Below, one piece after another: positions 44,400-55,370 of a stretch of 64,000 bases of DNA. Below the pieces are notes generated by a model. That model worked only from the letters and a program-made list of their open reading frames with translations. It made no database searches and was not told the DNA's origin. Each line of letters starts with the position of its first letter. Position 1 is the stretch's first letter. The translations under genes and the position numbers were made by a program. Source of the DNA: Chrysogorgia sp. JL179-B06 (lineage: Eukaryota > Cnidaria > Anthozoa > Scleralcyonacea > Chrysogorgiidae); the NCBI GenBank assembly GCA_035772405.1, contig JAYKKM010000414.1:533501-597500 (forward strand), in the 5' to 3' direction.

Positions 44400-45395
44400 G
44401 TCTAATTATGGTCAGGGACGAAGAGAAATGGATTTGGTGCTGGAAAAAATTTTACCCAACCAAATTAAGATAAGAAATTTAACCGTCTCAGCCATTTATG
44501 GGTAAAGAAAATCTTTTACCCAACTCAAGAAGAAAAAATTAGATAAAGCTCAATTCGCGGCATATCGTCGAAACAAGTTTTAATAACAAACCCAAATAGA
44601 CAGATAAAGACAGATCCCACTGTAACATTCAGAACAGAACAGCAATCCAAGAAAAACAAGGAGAGGAATGTGCTATGATTACTAAAGAGCAGGGGTGGCG
44701 CCAGGAATTCCCCGACGGAGGGGCTAAGGTCCACGACAGGGGGGCTAATAGGTAGTGGTAATTCCTCCAGGGGGGTTGGGGGGCATGCTCCCCTGAGGAA
44801 TTTTTGATTTTCTAAGCCTCTGAAACGCTATTTCCTGAATTTTGGGGGCAGTTTTAACAAAAAAATTAAAATAAAAAACAGTGAAAATCATGATTTATAC
44901 TCTAACAATAATATTCACGCAAAAGCTAGACGACATTGAGCGCGCTAAACAACACAGAGGTGATAGATTTGTGCGGAGATGAAAGTTGATAACCTTTGAC
45001 GTTGTTTAGCGAAACGTTTCTAAGAAAACAAGACAAACTTTTTTTGTGATTTTTCTTCTTTTTTCTTCATATTTTCTTCTCTTTTTCTTCTCTTTTTCTT
45101 TTTTCTTCCAGTTCGTTCCCCGACGAATTGTCAATTTTTCCCGACAGGGGGGCTAAGGTTCCCCGACGGAGGGACTGTAGCCCCCTCTGGCGCCACCCCT
45201 GCTAAAGAGAACTAATGATGAGATTCCAATTTTAATTTAACTCTTAATTTTTTTGTAAATATAGTTATGAAAATTTTGCCAACCAACCCTTCAGAGAAGT
45301 GATGATTTTGTTTACCCAACCATTTAGGCCTTATAGAATTTTCAGTTACCCAACCATTTTTTCTTCGGCTCCCACCCTGGCCATAAATAATTATC
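44400..45395. mobile_element. TTACCCAACC-family element, interrupted by a hAT element
   Basis: The left part (GACGAAGAGAAATGGATTTG; TTTTACCCAACCAAATTAAG) and right part (TTACCCAACCATTTTTTCTT; CACCCTGGCCATAAATAATT) are its inverted ends. The interior matches the other copies, apart from the 512-bp insertion at 44690-45201. It lies in WDR48 intron 12. Confidence 0.7.
44690..45201. mobile_element. hAT MITE, 512 bp, with 8-bp duplication
   Basis: Perfect 15-bp inverted ends CAGGGGTGGCGCCAG and CTGGCGCCACCCCTG, flanked by CTAAAGAG on both sides (44682-44689, 45202-45209). This is the textbook hAT signature. A diverged copy lies at 32093-32623. Confidence 0.88.
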
Positions 45396-45545
45396 GGTCC
45401 CTTCACAAAGAATGGCTTTCAAAGTACTTGATATATCATACCTCGTGTCGAAAATTAAACATCAAATTTTGCGCACCCTCACCTAGAATCGTAGTTAATC
45501 CAATGAAAAGAACATCTTTTATTGTAAGTTATTTCTTCCCGATAG

Positions 45546-45638
45546 TGAACTATGGATTACTTCTTCTGCAAGCGTTGTTCGAGTATTGGCCAGAGGGACA
45601 CTGTCTACCCGACAACGACCGTGAGAACCTTCATTCAG
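45546..45638 (+). CDS. WDR48: WDR48 exon 13 (last one found)
   Basis: Encodes VNYGLLLQALFEYWPEGHCL then PDNDRENLHS, matching human '[22 protein letters not shown]'. The acceptor is ttcttcccgatag and the donor cattcag|gtaagt, leaving one base. This is the last recognised exon. The next human block (VPPHTPVIFGE) was not found downstream. Confidence 0.93.
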
Positions 45639-46189
45639 GTAAGTCACAATACAGCATATAGCGTAATATAGTTATATTTTTTAAGAAAATATTTTTAAAG
45701 TACCCCTGCGACGAAATATCACATCACGTTTCCTGGCATTTTTTGTTACAGAACATCATTTTAGGTTAATAAATGTTCGCATTTGCCAAAAAATGAACAA
45801 CAAACATTCTATTACAAGAAATTTAATTAACCACCAAAGTCGCCCAAAACTGGTTCCAGATGAGCCCGCGATTCCACAGCAGAGTATGTGATTATGACGT
45901 CTAAGACTCAACGCGTGATAAAGCTTTTTTTGAGAAAGCAAAGAAATTATACGACAAGTTACAATAGAAAGTTTTCCCCAAGTAGCTTTATATTCATACA
46001 CAACTAGCCACGTGTTGAGTCTTTGACGTCGTCACTTCCTCTAATCGCAACCTAACGTATAATCTCGTATAAAAACAGTCTGAAAAGGCGACTTCCCATG
46101 CTCGCAATTGCTTGAAATTTTGCAAGTTAAGTAAGAACACCATGCTCTTTACAAATATGTAAAAATTCGGTTTCTGTCAAGAAGCCGTA

Positions 46190-46480
46190 GTGTGTGATCA
46201 CCAACTGTTGTTGTCTTGTGGTTACCACAAATGTCAATGAGCTGGGAGACACAGGTTCAAATCGTGACTTGGATCGGTTTTAAATAGAATAAAGGAGAAA
46301 GTGCTGCCTTTGCAACAACACCAGCAAATGGTAAGACTTTCGGGTCTTCTCGGAAAACGACCTTAAATCGTAGGCCTTCGGAATCCTTACCAGTTGGGTT
46401 TTCTGTTCACCTAAGAGTGATAAACATGAACCTCTGGCTCGGATAAATAGAGCAACCTTATCCTGTGTGATCGACTAATA
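46190..46480 (+). mobile_element. tRNA-SINE family 2
   Basis: A tRNA-like head (GTGGTTACCAC; GGTTCAAATCGTG) is followed by GGAGAAAGTGCTGCCTTTGC and GACTTTCGGGTCTTCTCGG, which recur at 55.2 kb (minus) and 61.86 kb (plus). Confidence 0.65.
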
Positions 46481-46489
46481 TACAAGTAA

Positions 46490-46615
46490 TGGATGAGGCT
46501 GAGCATTATATCAAGAATTATCCAGACCGAGGTCAATGTTATCTGCCGAAGGCTGAGGCGGATAACATTGACCGAGGTCTGGATAATTCTTGATGTCATG
46601 CGTAAGCCGAATCCA
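46490..46615. repeat. Palindromic MITE
   Basis: ATCAAGAATTATCCAGACCG and GGTCAATGTTATC are mirrored around about 46555 (CGGATAACATTGACCGAGG). Total about 120 bp. Confidence 0.75.
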
Positions 46616-46984
46616 ATAATTGTTTTATTATACATTGTTCAAAATAGTCTTACTAAAAATATACAAACAAAGTGACAGTCTGGTAGTAATCTACTACAAG
46701 CCATTTTTTATTTTGTAATTTTCGCGCGCTTTTCCTAGTGACGTCATCAGCGTCCAATAATTTGATTTTTGGACACCAAATTTGATTTTTGGAATTCACT
46801 GGAGTATGTTGACCAATAAGAAACGAGAATCAAGTTTGAATGTATAATAATAGGTGTTAGTTTTAGAGAAATTTGGCTTTGTTTATCGTATTTTTGTAAA
46901 TTGAAGGCCGCCATATTTGTTCTGATTGCGGGCGAATGCGGTCGCTCCATTAATTTTTACGTCATTGAGTGATAGAAACACTTC

Positions 46985-47033
46985 TGGCCGACCGAGCGTG
47001 CAATGCGCCACGGTTGACACTCACTCTTTATAA
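46985..47033. repeat. Terminal repeat matching the 501-1605 element
   Basis: GGCCGACCGAGCGTGCAATG and GTTGACACTCACTCTTTA are the inverse of 501-545, so a second, unpaired end of that family lies here. Confidence 0.6.
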
Positions 47034-47347
47034 AGGGCCCATCAAATTACAAATTACCGTAGATATTATAACTCGCATGGAACTGAACATGTACTTATTA
47101 AAAAAGCCTGCTTTCTTTGCACATATCCTTTTAATAAAAATAAGTTAATCGCTGCTACTAAATAAAAAATTTCAGTGCGCAGCATAAATTACATCAAATA
47201 TCTATTCAATCAAGTTATCAATACATAAATATATCTGAAAATAGAGAGCATAATTTAGTTGTCTATATCTTAAATATAGAGAGCATACGAAATGCCTTCA
47301 GTTGTTAGTCCTATTATCACCATCTTAGCCATCTTTGGTACCATCGT

Positions 47348-47740
47348 TCATATGCAAAACGGCCATCCGGTTGGACAATGCCGCTTCTCATTGGCTTTGG
47401 TGATAGTCCGCTTACCATTAGGACAGATAGACACGCCCGGTCTGCACCTTGGCTCTAACGAGATGGACCTCCGTTGGGTTTTAGATGAAATTCCCCGGGA
47501 TCCAGTCGCCTTGGACTTCTTGCAGAACGGAATTCCCGGCCAGCATTCCGAGCCTTTACTTTTCCGTTCGCGCAATCCTTGCTTTGGTTGACTCCTACTG
47601 TTGCGTTCTAGTGTTTTCACGTATTCACACCACAGGTTGGCGGGTTTTCCGGGTGGGCATAGTCTTTGCAGGTCTCCCTGGACTTTTCCCAACAATTCTC
47701 GAAGTTGGACGACCTCGTTTGCCAGGTCTGGCTGTGCGTT
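47348..47740 (-). CDS. Peptide precursor exon 2: four Cys-loop repeats
   Basis: 130 codons plus TGA. The acceptor is tttcacttttag and the exon begins NAQPDLANEVVQLRELLGKV. It carries all eight cysteines of the precursor, in four pairs, and five basic cleavage sites. The last repeat runs to the stop (HCPTGWPFCI), so its C terminus would be free Ile. The third would end in amidated Asn (ICPN-Gly-Lys-Arg). A variant poly(A) signal, ATTAAA on the minus strand, lies at 47135-47130. The opposite-strand frame is also open here but shows no signal or family features. Confidence 0.75.
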   Translation of the reverse strand, partial: NAQPDLANEVVQLRELLGKVQGDLQRLCPPGKPANLWCEYVKTLERNSRSQPKQGLRERKSKGSECWPGIPFCKKSKATGSRGISSKTQRRSISLEPRCRPGVSICPNGKRTITKANEKRHCPTGWPFCI

Positions 47741-47914
47741 CTAAAAGTGAAATATGAATAACATTGATTTTTTTTCACTACTTTGAGTACCACGTAGTTG
47801 AATTCAATATCAGAACACAGCATGAGCTCCTAGCAGTATCTTGACTTTATCAATGGCATTGTATTTGTACCTATATCAAGCGATATCCTACCCGAACGTC
47901 TTATTCCCTTAAGG

Positions 47915-48290
47915 CTTACTATACAGATCCTCCGCAAATGTCAATGCAATCTCATTCCGTCAAACGTAAATGTAAAACAACTACTTTCAATCGCTCATTT
48001 CTTATTAGAACAACTAGGTCTTAGAACTCTCTCCCTGAACACTAGCAAGGCTAGATCATTTAAACTTTAATTATAATAATGCTCTATTATCCTGTTATAA
48101 TGTTGACGATCCTCGAACTTGGAAACTGTCTGCCTAAAGTGCAACAGGCATCGCGAAGCCTCACTGAACCCATAACTTGCTGTTATTAGTTATTATTTTA
48201 TTTTTGTAAGGGCCCACTGTAATTGGTGTTTAACTGTTGTGGTGACCCTGCTTCTATGTATTTTGAAGAGGCAAAGCTAAATAAATAAAA
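47915..48290 (+). mobile_element. LINE 3' end fragment with A-rich tail
   Basis: Same sequence as 3120-3405 (GATCCTCCGCAAATGTCAAT; GACGATCCTCGAACTTGGAA) plus a 3' UTR ending AGAGGCAAAGCTAAATAAAT. The peptide precursor's intron contains it. Confidence 0.7.
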
Positions 48291-48701
48291 CCTTCGCTCT
48301 CCATCTCACCGGCTATCAGAAGGTTACAGTTTTGATCCCTGTCGGGGTATCAGAAAATATTTCTGACGATTTGAGCTTGACCTAATCGTGGCTTGACGAT
48401 CGTCCATGTATGGTCTAATCCTATCGTAATCTTATTCCTAACCATACCCCCGCCTAGAATCTCATCCTTATACGATTACGTCTCATCCGATTACGTGGAG
48501 ACTTTCAGCCCGGTGTGGAGTTCTGAGATTGTACCGTGCTAAGATTGTCCTGGGCATGCGCACTGACCGTTTGGGCCTGTAATCAATATCTCCCATGCTA
48601 AGATTTCTCATTTGCATACATCATGCTTTGTGATAATATGTCGGTAGAATTATCCAGGAAAGCTGTCTCGGATAATTTTGTTCATTAAAGGACATTGGCA
48701 A

Positions 48702-49148
48702 CAAAAATTAAGTTTGTCTAATATGAAAGAACTCATAAAATGATAGAGCAACACCTTTTACAACTTTTCCGTATTTTACTTCGTTTTTGAAATATTTCAG
48801 TTTGTTTGATATGTAAATGAGATGGTGTCTGACGTCAGGTATGGGGTAGAGAATTTTCACTCATTAAAATATTAGTTCCATCTTCACGTTTGTTCCACAA
48901 ATATACTTGAAAATGTGCGTATAATAATAACTCCTCATGATAATGAACGTTGAAAACTTAGCAATCACTGAGATATAAGACTTTTTAATGAGTAAAAATT
49001 CTCTACCTGCACCTGACGTCAGAGACCATCTCATTCACATATCAAACAAACTGAAATATTTCAAAAACGAAGTAAAATACGGAAAGGTTGTAAAAGGTGT
49101 TACTCTATCATTTTACGAGTTCTTTCATATTAGACAACCTTAATTTTC
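48702..49148. mobile_element. Foldback element
   Basis: Arms of ~175 bp (ATATGAAAGAACTCATAAAA; TTTGATATGTAAATGAGATG) mirrored around about 48925. Shares a block with the elements at 27.9 and 57.1 kb. Confidence 0.75.
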
Positions 49149-49581
49149 TCCACTTCCATGTTCACAATTTTCTACAACCAGTTTTACACGATGGTGTTTA
49201 TAAAAGTAACTTCGTTACGAATACGTTGTTCCGGTTGAGCTATTTTTATTTGAAGGAATTTTCGTCAATACCAAGACGCTCTGTAGTGCTCATTCCTTTC
49301 GATAAGGCGCAATCGGAATTTGGCAAAAGGTTTGAGCTAGATAACTTTGGTTGAGCGATTTGAGTCAAGATTAAAAAGATTTCTTCTTGGGAAATTATCC
49401 ACAAACTGAAAATGTCATGAATCAATCGTTTCAAGGCAAAAGGTTTGCTTGAACTGATCGGTAGTACAAGTCTCAGCACGGTAACAATCTTGGCCGTTCT
49501 TGCGCGTGCTGAGTCGAGCATGCGCACTAAGTGAATAAGCACGGTGACAATCTAAGACCGCCACACCGGCCTCGTAAACAA

Positions 49582-49584
<3 letters not shown>

Positions 49585-49615
<31 letters not shown>

Positions 49616-49925
49616 TTTACTATTTATATAGCACAAATTAGCATGTGTATGCGATCAAATGCGCTTTACAACATCGACAATTTATTCTATTATATTCAGT
49701 ACCTAGTACCCAGTACCCAAATCAATCAACCTTAGCTATTTATGTTTACAGTTTTTATCATCATTAGTTTTCCTAACTATTTATCCTAACCCGCCACTGT
49801 CTGTTAACTTCCCTGTGGGAGGAACCCGGAGAAAACCCACGACTTTCGGCAGAGTGTTGACCAACTCTTTTCCACGTGCGATTCAAATGTCCGAGCACAG
49901 GATTCGAACTCTTCACTAGACAACC
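49585..49925 (-). mobile_element. SINE with (ATT)n tail
   Basis: On the minus strand: a B-box-like GAGTTCGAATCC, GGGTTTTCTCCGGGTTCCTC, then GTAAAGCGCATTTGATCGC and TGCTATATAAATAGTAAACA running into ATT repeats. This head/body/tail plan is common in invertebrate SINEs. Confidence 0.6.
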
Positions 49926-50769
49926 GAAGCCGCCGGTGGTCTACATGGCGGGATGTGCTTTGATTCGGAGACCTCCGGTTCGATTAACATTATTATTTCA
50001 AAGCTTGAGTGCACATCAATACCCAATGTCCGAACACCATCAATACCAATGTCCGAACGCCATCAACACCACGTTGTAATTTCTCTAATTCACTTACATG
50101 ACAGTTATAGTTGATTTCCATGTGTCGATACTTCCGAGTGATTATCATTTTGTGAGCGAATTTTTGAAGAATTCTTTAAGTCTATGTCTAAAGGGTTTGT
50201 TAACTGTTTTGTTACTATGGAGATAATTTTGTTAGGGCAACCAGTTGTCACTAAGTGTTTCGGTTTATTGGGTGAAACAATGTCAAAATTGAATTGTGTT
50301 TTCACACGTGCAGTGTGTCGCAATTGTTGCATCACAGGTTATCTTATTTGCATATCTAGTTTTAAACCTGGTTATCTTAAAGACAACCGAGTGAGATCTG
50401 CAATTGCAAATACGCCGTTCTTTTCCAGTCCAAACTCTACAGGGAGACATTACATCTTCACTTCATGTGGAGCTGAGCTTCGAAGGACTTCTCTCTGTAG
50501 CGAAACTGCCTGCCTACTCAGAAAGCTTTAGTTTACAGTTTATGTATCAGAACATTTACAATATCATTTACATGCACTACAGCTCGTCTTTCACATGTTT
50601 CTTATATTTGACCATTAATAAATCCTCTCTTCATCTAAAGAAAATTGTTCTAAAGCAGCTCCTGTATACAAGAGCCGGTGATATGCTCGCTACTTGATGT
50701 CCTGTGAGAAGCTTCGCTCTACTTCGTCGAAGATGAGATGTCTTCCTCTAGAGATTTGAGAGTCGTATA

Positions 50770-50885
50770 AATATGTATATGATGTTTCACGGTTGTGACC
50801 GTGTCTCAATTGCTCATGGTTAAAGCGCCGATGCGTTGATTCAGAGACCTCGCGGATTCGATTCCCGGTTGGGGCAGTCAAATTT
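50770..50885 (+). repeat. tRNA-like SINE remnant
   Basis: Contains GCTCATGGTTAAAGCGCC and GGATTCGATTCCCGG, resembling A- and B-box regions, but it does not fold as an intact tRNA. Confidence 0.4.
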
Positions 50886-51309
50886 TCATATACCCATATT
50901 TGACCGTAAATATAATTCATGCTACTAGATAATCGTCTAACGGAATCCACTCACGAAAATGTTGGGACATTTGCTAGCTAATGCTCCGTATTACTCCGTG
51001 ATTATTTAATTTGTAAAACTTCAATATAATGTGTATATAGTAATAAATCAGACGCAGGCCGTGAAAACTGACATTTTGTGCAGTCCTAAAACACTTTATC
51101 TGATAGAAGACAAATGATAAGAAGAAGAAATATGAAAGCTTCTCTTATTTATCTTTACACACTATATATCCCGAAGAAAAATGATAACATCGCGATAATT
51201 CTTTTAAAACATATCTCGCTCAATCGAATAGTTCGTGCGCGCACCAAGTACAGTCGGAGCGAAAAGGATGAAAGACGAAGAATTTCTGCGAGATAATATC
51301 AGAAAAATT

Positions 51310-51390
51310 ACCAGATTCGAACCCATAACCTGATCGCTACTCGTGGGAAAGACGTTCTTCTGGCCATTGAGCTATTCTCGCACTTAAATG
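51310..51390 (-). repeat. tRNA-like SINE remnant
   Basis: The minus strand reads ATAGCTCAATGGCCAGAAGA and GGGTTCGAATCTGG, which fit internal promoter boxes. No intact tRNA fold is apparent. Confidence 0.4.
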
Positions 51391-51687
51391 ACACAGCGAA
51401 GGTAAAAAATCTTCGAGTTAACAGTACTCGATCCCCAGAGTTGGGACAGAACCGCGAAGTGTAGAAGTATATACACATGGGGGCCCCCTCGCACCTGTGG
51501 ATGCCAGCCTTGTAGCTGAATGGGTACAATGCTGAAATAAAGTCAAAATTCAAGTGTAGTGCGAATACTGTGAAAGTCTTCTGTTGCATAAATCCAGTAA
51601 GCAATAGCTTTATTTGTTTGACCGTAAATAATTCCCTTTTAAAACCTATTTGGTTTCAACTTCTCAGTCGTTATAAATCGTACATAC

Positions 51688-51798
51688 CTGTTCCACATCC
51701 ATTTTTGATAATTCCTGAAGTCTTCGTGCGGGTACCGATTCACTTTTAGGGAGGAACGAAGCCAGGATTACGATAGAGAATAACACAATGGAATACAT
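51688..51798 (-). CDS. Peptide precursor exon 1: signal peptide
   Basis: Thirty-seven codons. MYSIVLFSIVILASFLPKSE has a short polar start, an 11-residue hydrophobic core and a polar end, a classic signal peptide. It is followed by VPARRLQELSKMDVEQ, which contains an Arg-Arg. The donor is cag|gtatgt, in phase 0. This Met is chosen because upstream in-frame codons read as untranslated leader and lie around the TATA box. Confidence 0.78.
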
Positions 51799-51892
51799 GG
51801 TCTCCTCAGTTTGTCGCTTGTTTTTTCGTCTTTGATGTTTCTTCTCGTGGTTCTGCGGTGAATGAATGAGGTTTGCTCGACGCTCGCGAGTT

Positions 51893-51899
51893 TTTATAG
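51893..51899 (-). promoter_or_regulatory. TATA box of the peptide precursor gene
   Basis: The minus strand reads gCTATAAAaa about 95 bp before the start codon. A start site 25-30 bp downstream would leave a leader of roughly 70 nt. A TATA box suits a cell-type-specific, strongly expressed secretory gene. Confidence 0.55.
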
Positions 51900-53210
51900 C
51901 GTCCAGACCAGGAAGGCGTGGGAACTGCCCTGGTTTCTCGTCGCTTCTTTTCTTCCTGTTCAAAAGTATATCGAGAGAAACCTGTTTACACAACCAAGTG
52001 GCATGCATTGTGTTGACGGATTAGGCGGGGTCTTACCCAGAACTCGTGTCTACAATAAGCGCACTTGTAGATCGTTTGCGGGTCTTTCTTCTATCATTTG
52101 TCAAGAAGATAGTGTCAATGCAACGTACTTAGTTGAATGAAGCCATGGTGTTGCTTCATTGAACATTAATCTTACTGTCCTTTCCATTTTTAAACTATGA
52201 TCTTGTCGACTTTGCCCTGAGTTCATTACTTCCCGTCCTATAATAAGCAGATTATAGACATCTGTTATCGTCAACCTGTTCGATCTTTGACACCATTGTC
52301 TAGCTTTTTTTCATTTTATGATCGGTGACCCATATACGCGACAATTACACGTGAAATTTAGACTTACTTTTTATATATGTCGAAGGCATATGCTTTCCCG
52401 GACAGACAGAGCAAACGCGGATTAACAAGTATATAATTTATGATATGGCCTCTCCTCATTTCCGTCTCTATTTTCAACGCTGTTTCCGTCTTGATATGCT
52501 ACCATTTGCTTTATCTACTCCCCAGTAACGTTTCTCTTATTTTACATCCGTATATATGTTCAGTAGATAGGTTTTTAAATGAATAACTGGTTCAATAAAG
52601 CAACACTGATGTTCCAGTGCATTTTCACTCGGTATTTGCAATCGGAAGACCTTTTTATCTCCATTCAAATCAATTACTCAGCAATTTTCCCGCCCAATCT
52701 CACGGCGACCAATCAGCGTGCGAAACGAAACGAGATCAGCCATATAATATAAAGAGATCCAAATGAATGATAAAACCTTGGTGTACTCGGCCGAAATAGT
52801 CTGTAAATTATGTTGTCTAACGTTTCGAGCGAAGGCCCTTCGTCAGAGAGTGAAGCCGAAGCGCAAAGTGAAACGTAAAGTGAATTCATTTTCAGATATT
52901 TGATATTAATATTGAGAGATATTACTTTGTTATCTCTCAAAGTGTGAACGTCAATAGCTCATTTCGTCACCTTAAATTGCGATGTACAATTAATTAATTT
53001 CGTTATCGTTGCACGATCTGGCGAAAGAGATCTTGATTAGCAATTAGCAATTTATACCCGTGGTGCCGAATACACGTGTGGGAAAAAATGGAATTGACGT
53101 ACGTTTGCATACCTTAAAGTCTATAAGACATTTCAAAATCATGACCTAGTTTACCAATTAGGGAGTTGATGAAAGTGAAGATAGCTACGGGATTTTGAAC
53201 AGTATTCTAA
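51900..53210. other. No gene recognised
   Basis: AT-rich DNA upstream of the peptide precursor gene. A CTGACGA..GAAAC motif lies at 52815-52846 (minus). Nothing else is supported. Confidence 0.5.
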
Positions 53211-53212
53211 TG

Positions 53213-53867
53213 GCCTGTTTATAAGGCGCTAGGGTTACCCTAGGAATAGGGTTACCCTATAGCGCCCGGGTAACCCTAGTGTAGTTATTTTTCTTACTAG
53301 TAGGGTCACCCTATCACTTAGCTAGGGAAACCCTAGCACTAGGGATATGTTTTTGCCTTATAAACACAATCGATAGGGACAACTCGAACACCCGACTCGC
53401 AAGCCTCGCATATCCATTCAGTATCAAGCATTTTCCCTTCGAATAAATTGAGCCACCACCTCATGTGTGTTCGCCCTGGCCTACGTATCATCGATATGTG
53501 CCTTGACGCGAAATTTCTTCGACGAAGTCGTCGAGATAGGGCAGAGTTGGTATGTAGAGGCGCATGAACGAGTGTTAGTTGTTTAACAGTTATAGACATG
53601 ATTGAATAACAAAGAAGAATACCATCTAACTGAAGAGAAGTAAGCACAGGTAGTAGAGAGATTAAAATCGATAATACAGCAAGAATGTTCTTTCATTCCG
53701 CCATGTTTACACTCGAATTTCCCGCGTACACGCTCAACGGCGCGAGTATACTTCACCTATAGGGTTACCCTAGCCCGATCATTTCCTTATAAACGCAAGC
53801 TATCTTTTCACCCTGGCGCTAGGGTAACCCTACTCCTATAGGGTTACGCTAGCGCTTATAAACTTTC
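53213..53867. mobile_element. GCTAGGGTAACCC-type element, full-length copy
   Basis: Ends carry TTTATAAGGCGCTAGGGTTA and, inverted, TTATAAGCGCTAGCGTAACC, each followed by repeated GGGTAACCC motifs. The minus strand has a 102-codon frame (53339-53647) with RPGRTHMRWWLNLFEGKM, faintly Harbinger-like, and the ATG block homologous to 19089. It is a decayed DNA transposon. Confidence 0.6.
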
Positions 53868-54234
53868 AACGCCATCTTTCAAGCTAGACACTTTTCAAAA
53901 TCGTTGCAGTCACTATAGCTCAAGGTAAAGTAAACTAAAACGCTTGCCGGATGTACTATTGATGTTTTTTCACTTATTTTAAAATAAATTATATTTACTT
54001 TTTAGCGGGGTAATGCCTTAGTTTAGCTTGCAACAACGTGGAATGCAATGACATTGTGTCCTTATTGCTTGCTTTGTTGAAGATCGCGAATTTGTCAGGT
54101 TTTATTTTTTTAATTATGATATATGTGCATGGAAGTTGTTGAAAAAGGCAACTCCAAGGTCATCCGGCTTGGAATAGACTAGCCCATGACCTTGGAAACT
54201 GGATATCAATACCAGCACTCTAGCCTGCTCTAAT

Positions 54235-54830
54235 GGGTCCAGTCATTATTTATGGCCGGGGTGGGGGCCGAAGAGAAAATGGTTGGGTAACTGAAAATTC
54301 TAAGACCTAAATTGTTGGGTAAAATCGTTTAAAATTGGAATCTTATCATCACTTCTCCTTAGTCATCATTGTACATAGCTTTTAGATGTGTGAAATTGAT
54401 CGTCCAGGTTGTTTTTGTCTTGAGAAAGACTATAGTCTTTCTCAATACTATAACAACCTGGCCGATCAACTTCACTTGCATGATACTCCTCCTAGGTTCA
54501 AACCATTTATACTTTAGTACATAGCTTTAAGCTATTGTTATTGTATTCCTCTGCTTGTTTTCTTTCGATTCCTGCTCTGTGTAGGGAGATAATAATTTGA
54601 AAACTACAGTGTAGGATCTGTCTGTGTATCTATTTGGGTTTGTTATTAAAACTGGTATCGACGATATGTCGGGAATTGAGCTTTATCTAACTTTTTTCTT
54701 CTTGGGTTGGATAAAAGATTTTCTTTACACATGAATGGTTGGGGCGGTTAAATTTCTGATCTTAATTTGGTTGGGTAAAAATGTTTTCAGCGCCAAATCT
54801 ATTTCTCTTCGGCCACCAGAGCTGATCGTT
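54235..54830. mobile_element. TTACCCAACC-family element with an inner insertion
   Basis: CATTATTTATGGCCGGGGTG on the left and TTGGTTGGGTAAAAATG..CTTCGGCCACC on the right are inverted ends. A 134-bp insertion (54383-54516) interrupts it. Confidence 0.7.
54383..54516. mobile_element. Insertion with 12-bp duplication
   Basis: GTACATAGCTTT occurs immediately on both sides (54371-54382, 54517-54528). The insert holds a palindrome (GTCCAGGTTGTTTTTGTC... AACAACCTGGCCGATC). Comparison with the 24.5 kb copy shows the site without the insert. Confidence 0.6.
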
Positions 54831-55109
54831 TGCGGCGGTCTCTAAACTACGGGAGCCGAGAGCTTGGTTAAGAGTTCAGCATGTATATATGCCATATAGT
54901 GATGGAAATGCCGCTAAATATCATTTGAGATATTGAATGCATGATATTTTGCGTTTACACTTGATGTTTGTTTATTATGAGAATTCGTGGATGTCATGTT
55001 TTGAATTCTGTATAAATTATATTTTTAACATTAAGCCATTTAAAATAACATCCTGGTATAGTTATCAATTTTTCATTATTTATATAGTAGTTTAGTTTAG
55101 TTTATTAGA

Positions 55110-55370
55110 TTTATCACTCTTTTAGGTGAACGGAATACCTTAACAGGCTAGAAGCCCATATTGATAGGGGTTCTGAGGGCCTACGATTTAAGGTCGTTAT
55201 CCGAGAAGACCCGAAAGTCTTACCATTTGCTGATATTATTGCAAAGGCAGCACTTTCTCCTCATTTATTTTAAGACCATGAGTGCAGGTCCGACCCAGGA
55301 TTTGAACCTGTGCTGCCAGCTCATAGACATGTGTGGTAACCACTAGACCACAATTTTTAGACCAAGGTTC
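55110..55370 (-). mobile_element. tRNA-SINE family 2, minus-strand copy
   Basis: Minus strand: GTGGTTACCACACATGTCTA and GGTTCAAATCCTGGG as tRNA-like boxes, then GGAGAAAGTGCTGCCTTTGC and the family tail. Confidence 0.68.

Larger units (their letters stand above)
31581..45638 (+). other. WDR48: WDR48 (UAF1) gene, 13 coding exons, 3' end not in view
   Basis: Thirteen exons with GT-AG borders join in phase to 1474 nt (491 codons plus one base). The product aligns block by block with human WDR48/UAF1 from the N terminus to the '..QALLEYWP' block. In the family this WD40 propeller binds and activates the deubiquitinases USP1, USP12 and USP46, acting in FANCD2/PCNA and other deubiquitination. The human protein is about 677 residues, so roughly 185 residues, including the C-terminal SUMO-like region, are missing. 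I searched the plus strand to 64000 by eye for the 'VPPHTPVIFGE' and 'PFYLQPH' blocks and did not find them. Either the last intron exceeds 18 kb or the gene is broken. Confidence 0.93.
47348..51798 (-). other. Two-exon secreted peptide precursor gene (candidate neuropeptide/hormone)
   Basis: Exon 1 (51798-51688) and exon 2 (47740-47348) join in phase 0 across a 3.9 kb intron to give 167 residues. The product has a signal peptide (about residues 1-21), a short propeptide and four Cys pairs of one design: Cys65-Cys75 (CPPGKPANLWC), Cys103-Cys110 (CWPGIPFC), Cys136-Cys143 (CRPGVSIC) and Cys159-Cys166 (CPTGWPFC). All have Gly three residues after the first Cys. Basic cleavage sites lie between them: Arg96-Lys97, Lys111-Lys112, Arg127-Arg128, Lys147-Arg148 and Lys156-Arg157. 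Gly146 before Lys147-Arg148 is a standard amidation signal. The architecture is that of a multi-copy peptide precursor. C-x6-C spacing also occurs in allatostatin-C peptides, but nothing else matches, so no family is assigned. It lies antisense downstream of WDR48, possibly inside its last intron. Confidence 0.75.

Noticed and set aside
50184..50531. 115-codon frame as a missing WDR48 exon
   Set aside because: None of the three frames matches the conserved WDR48 C-terminal blocks.
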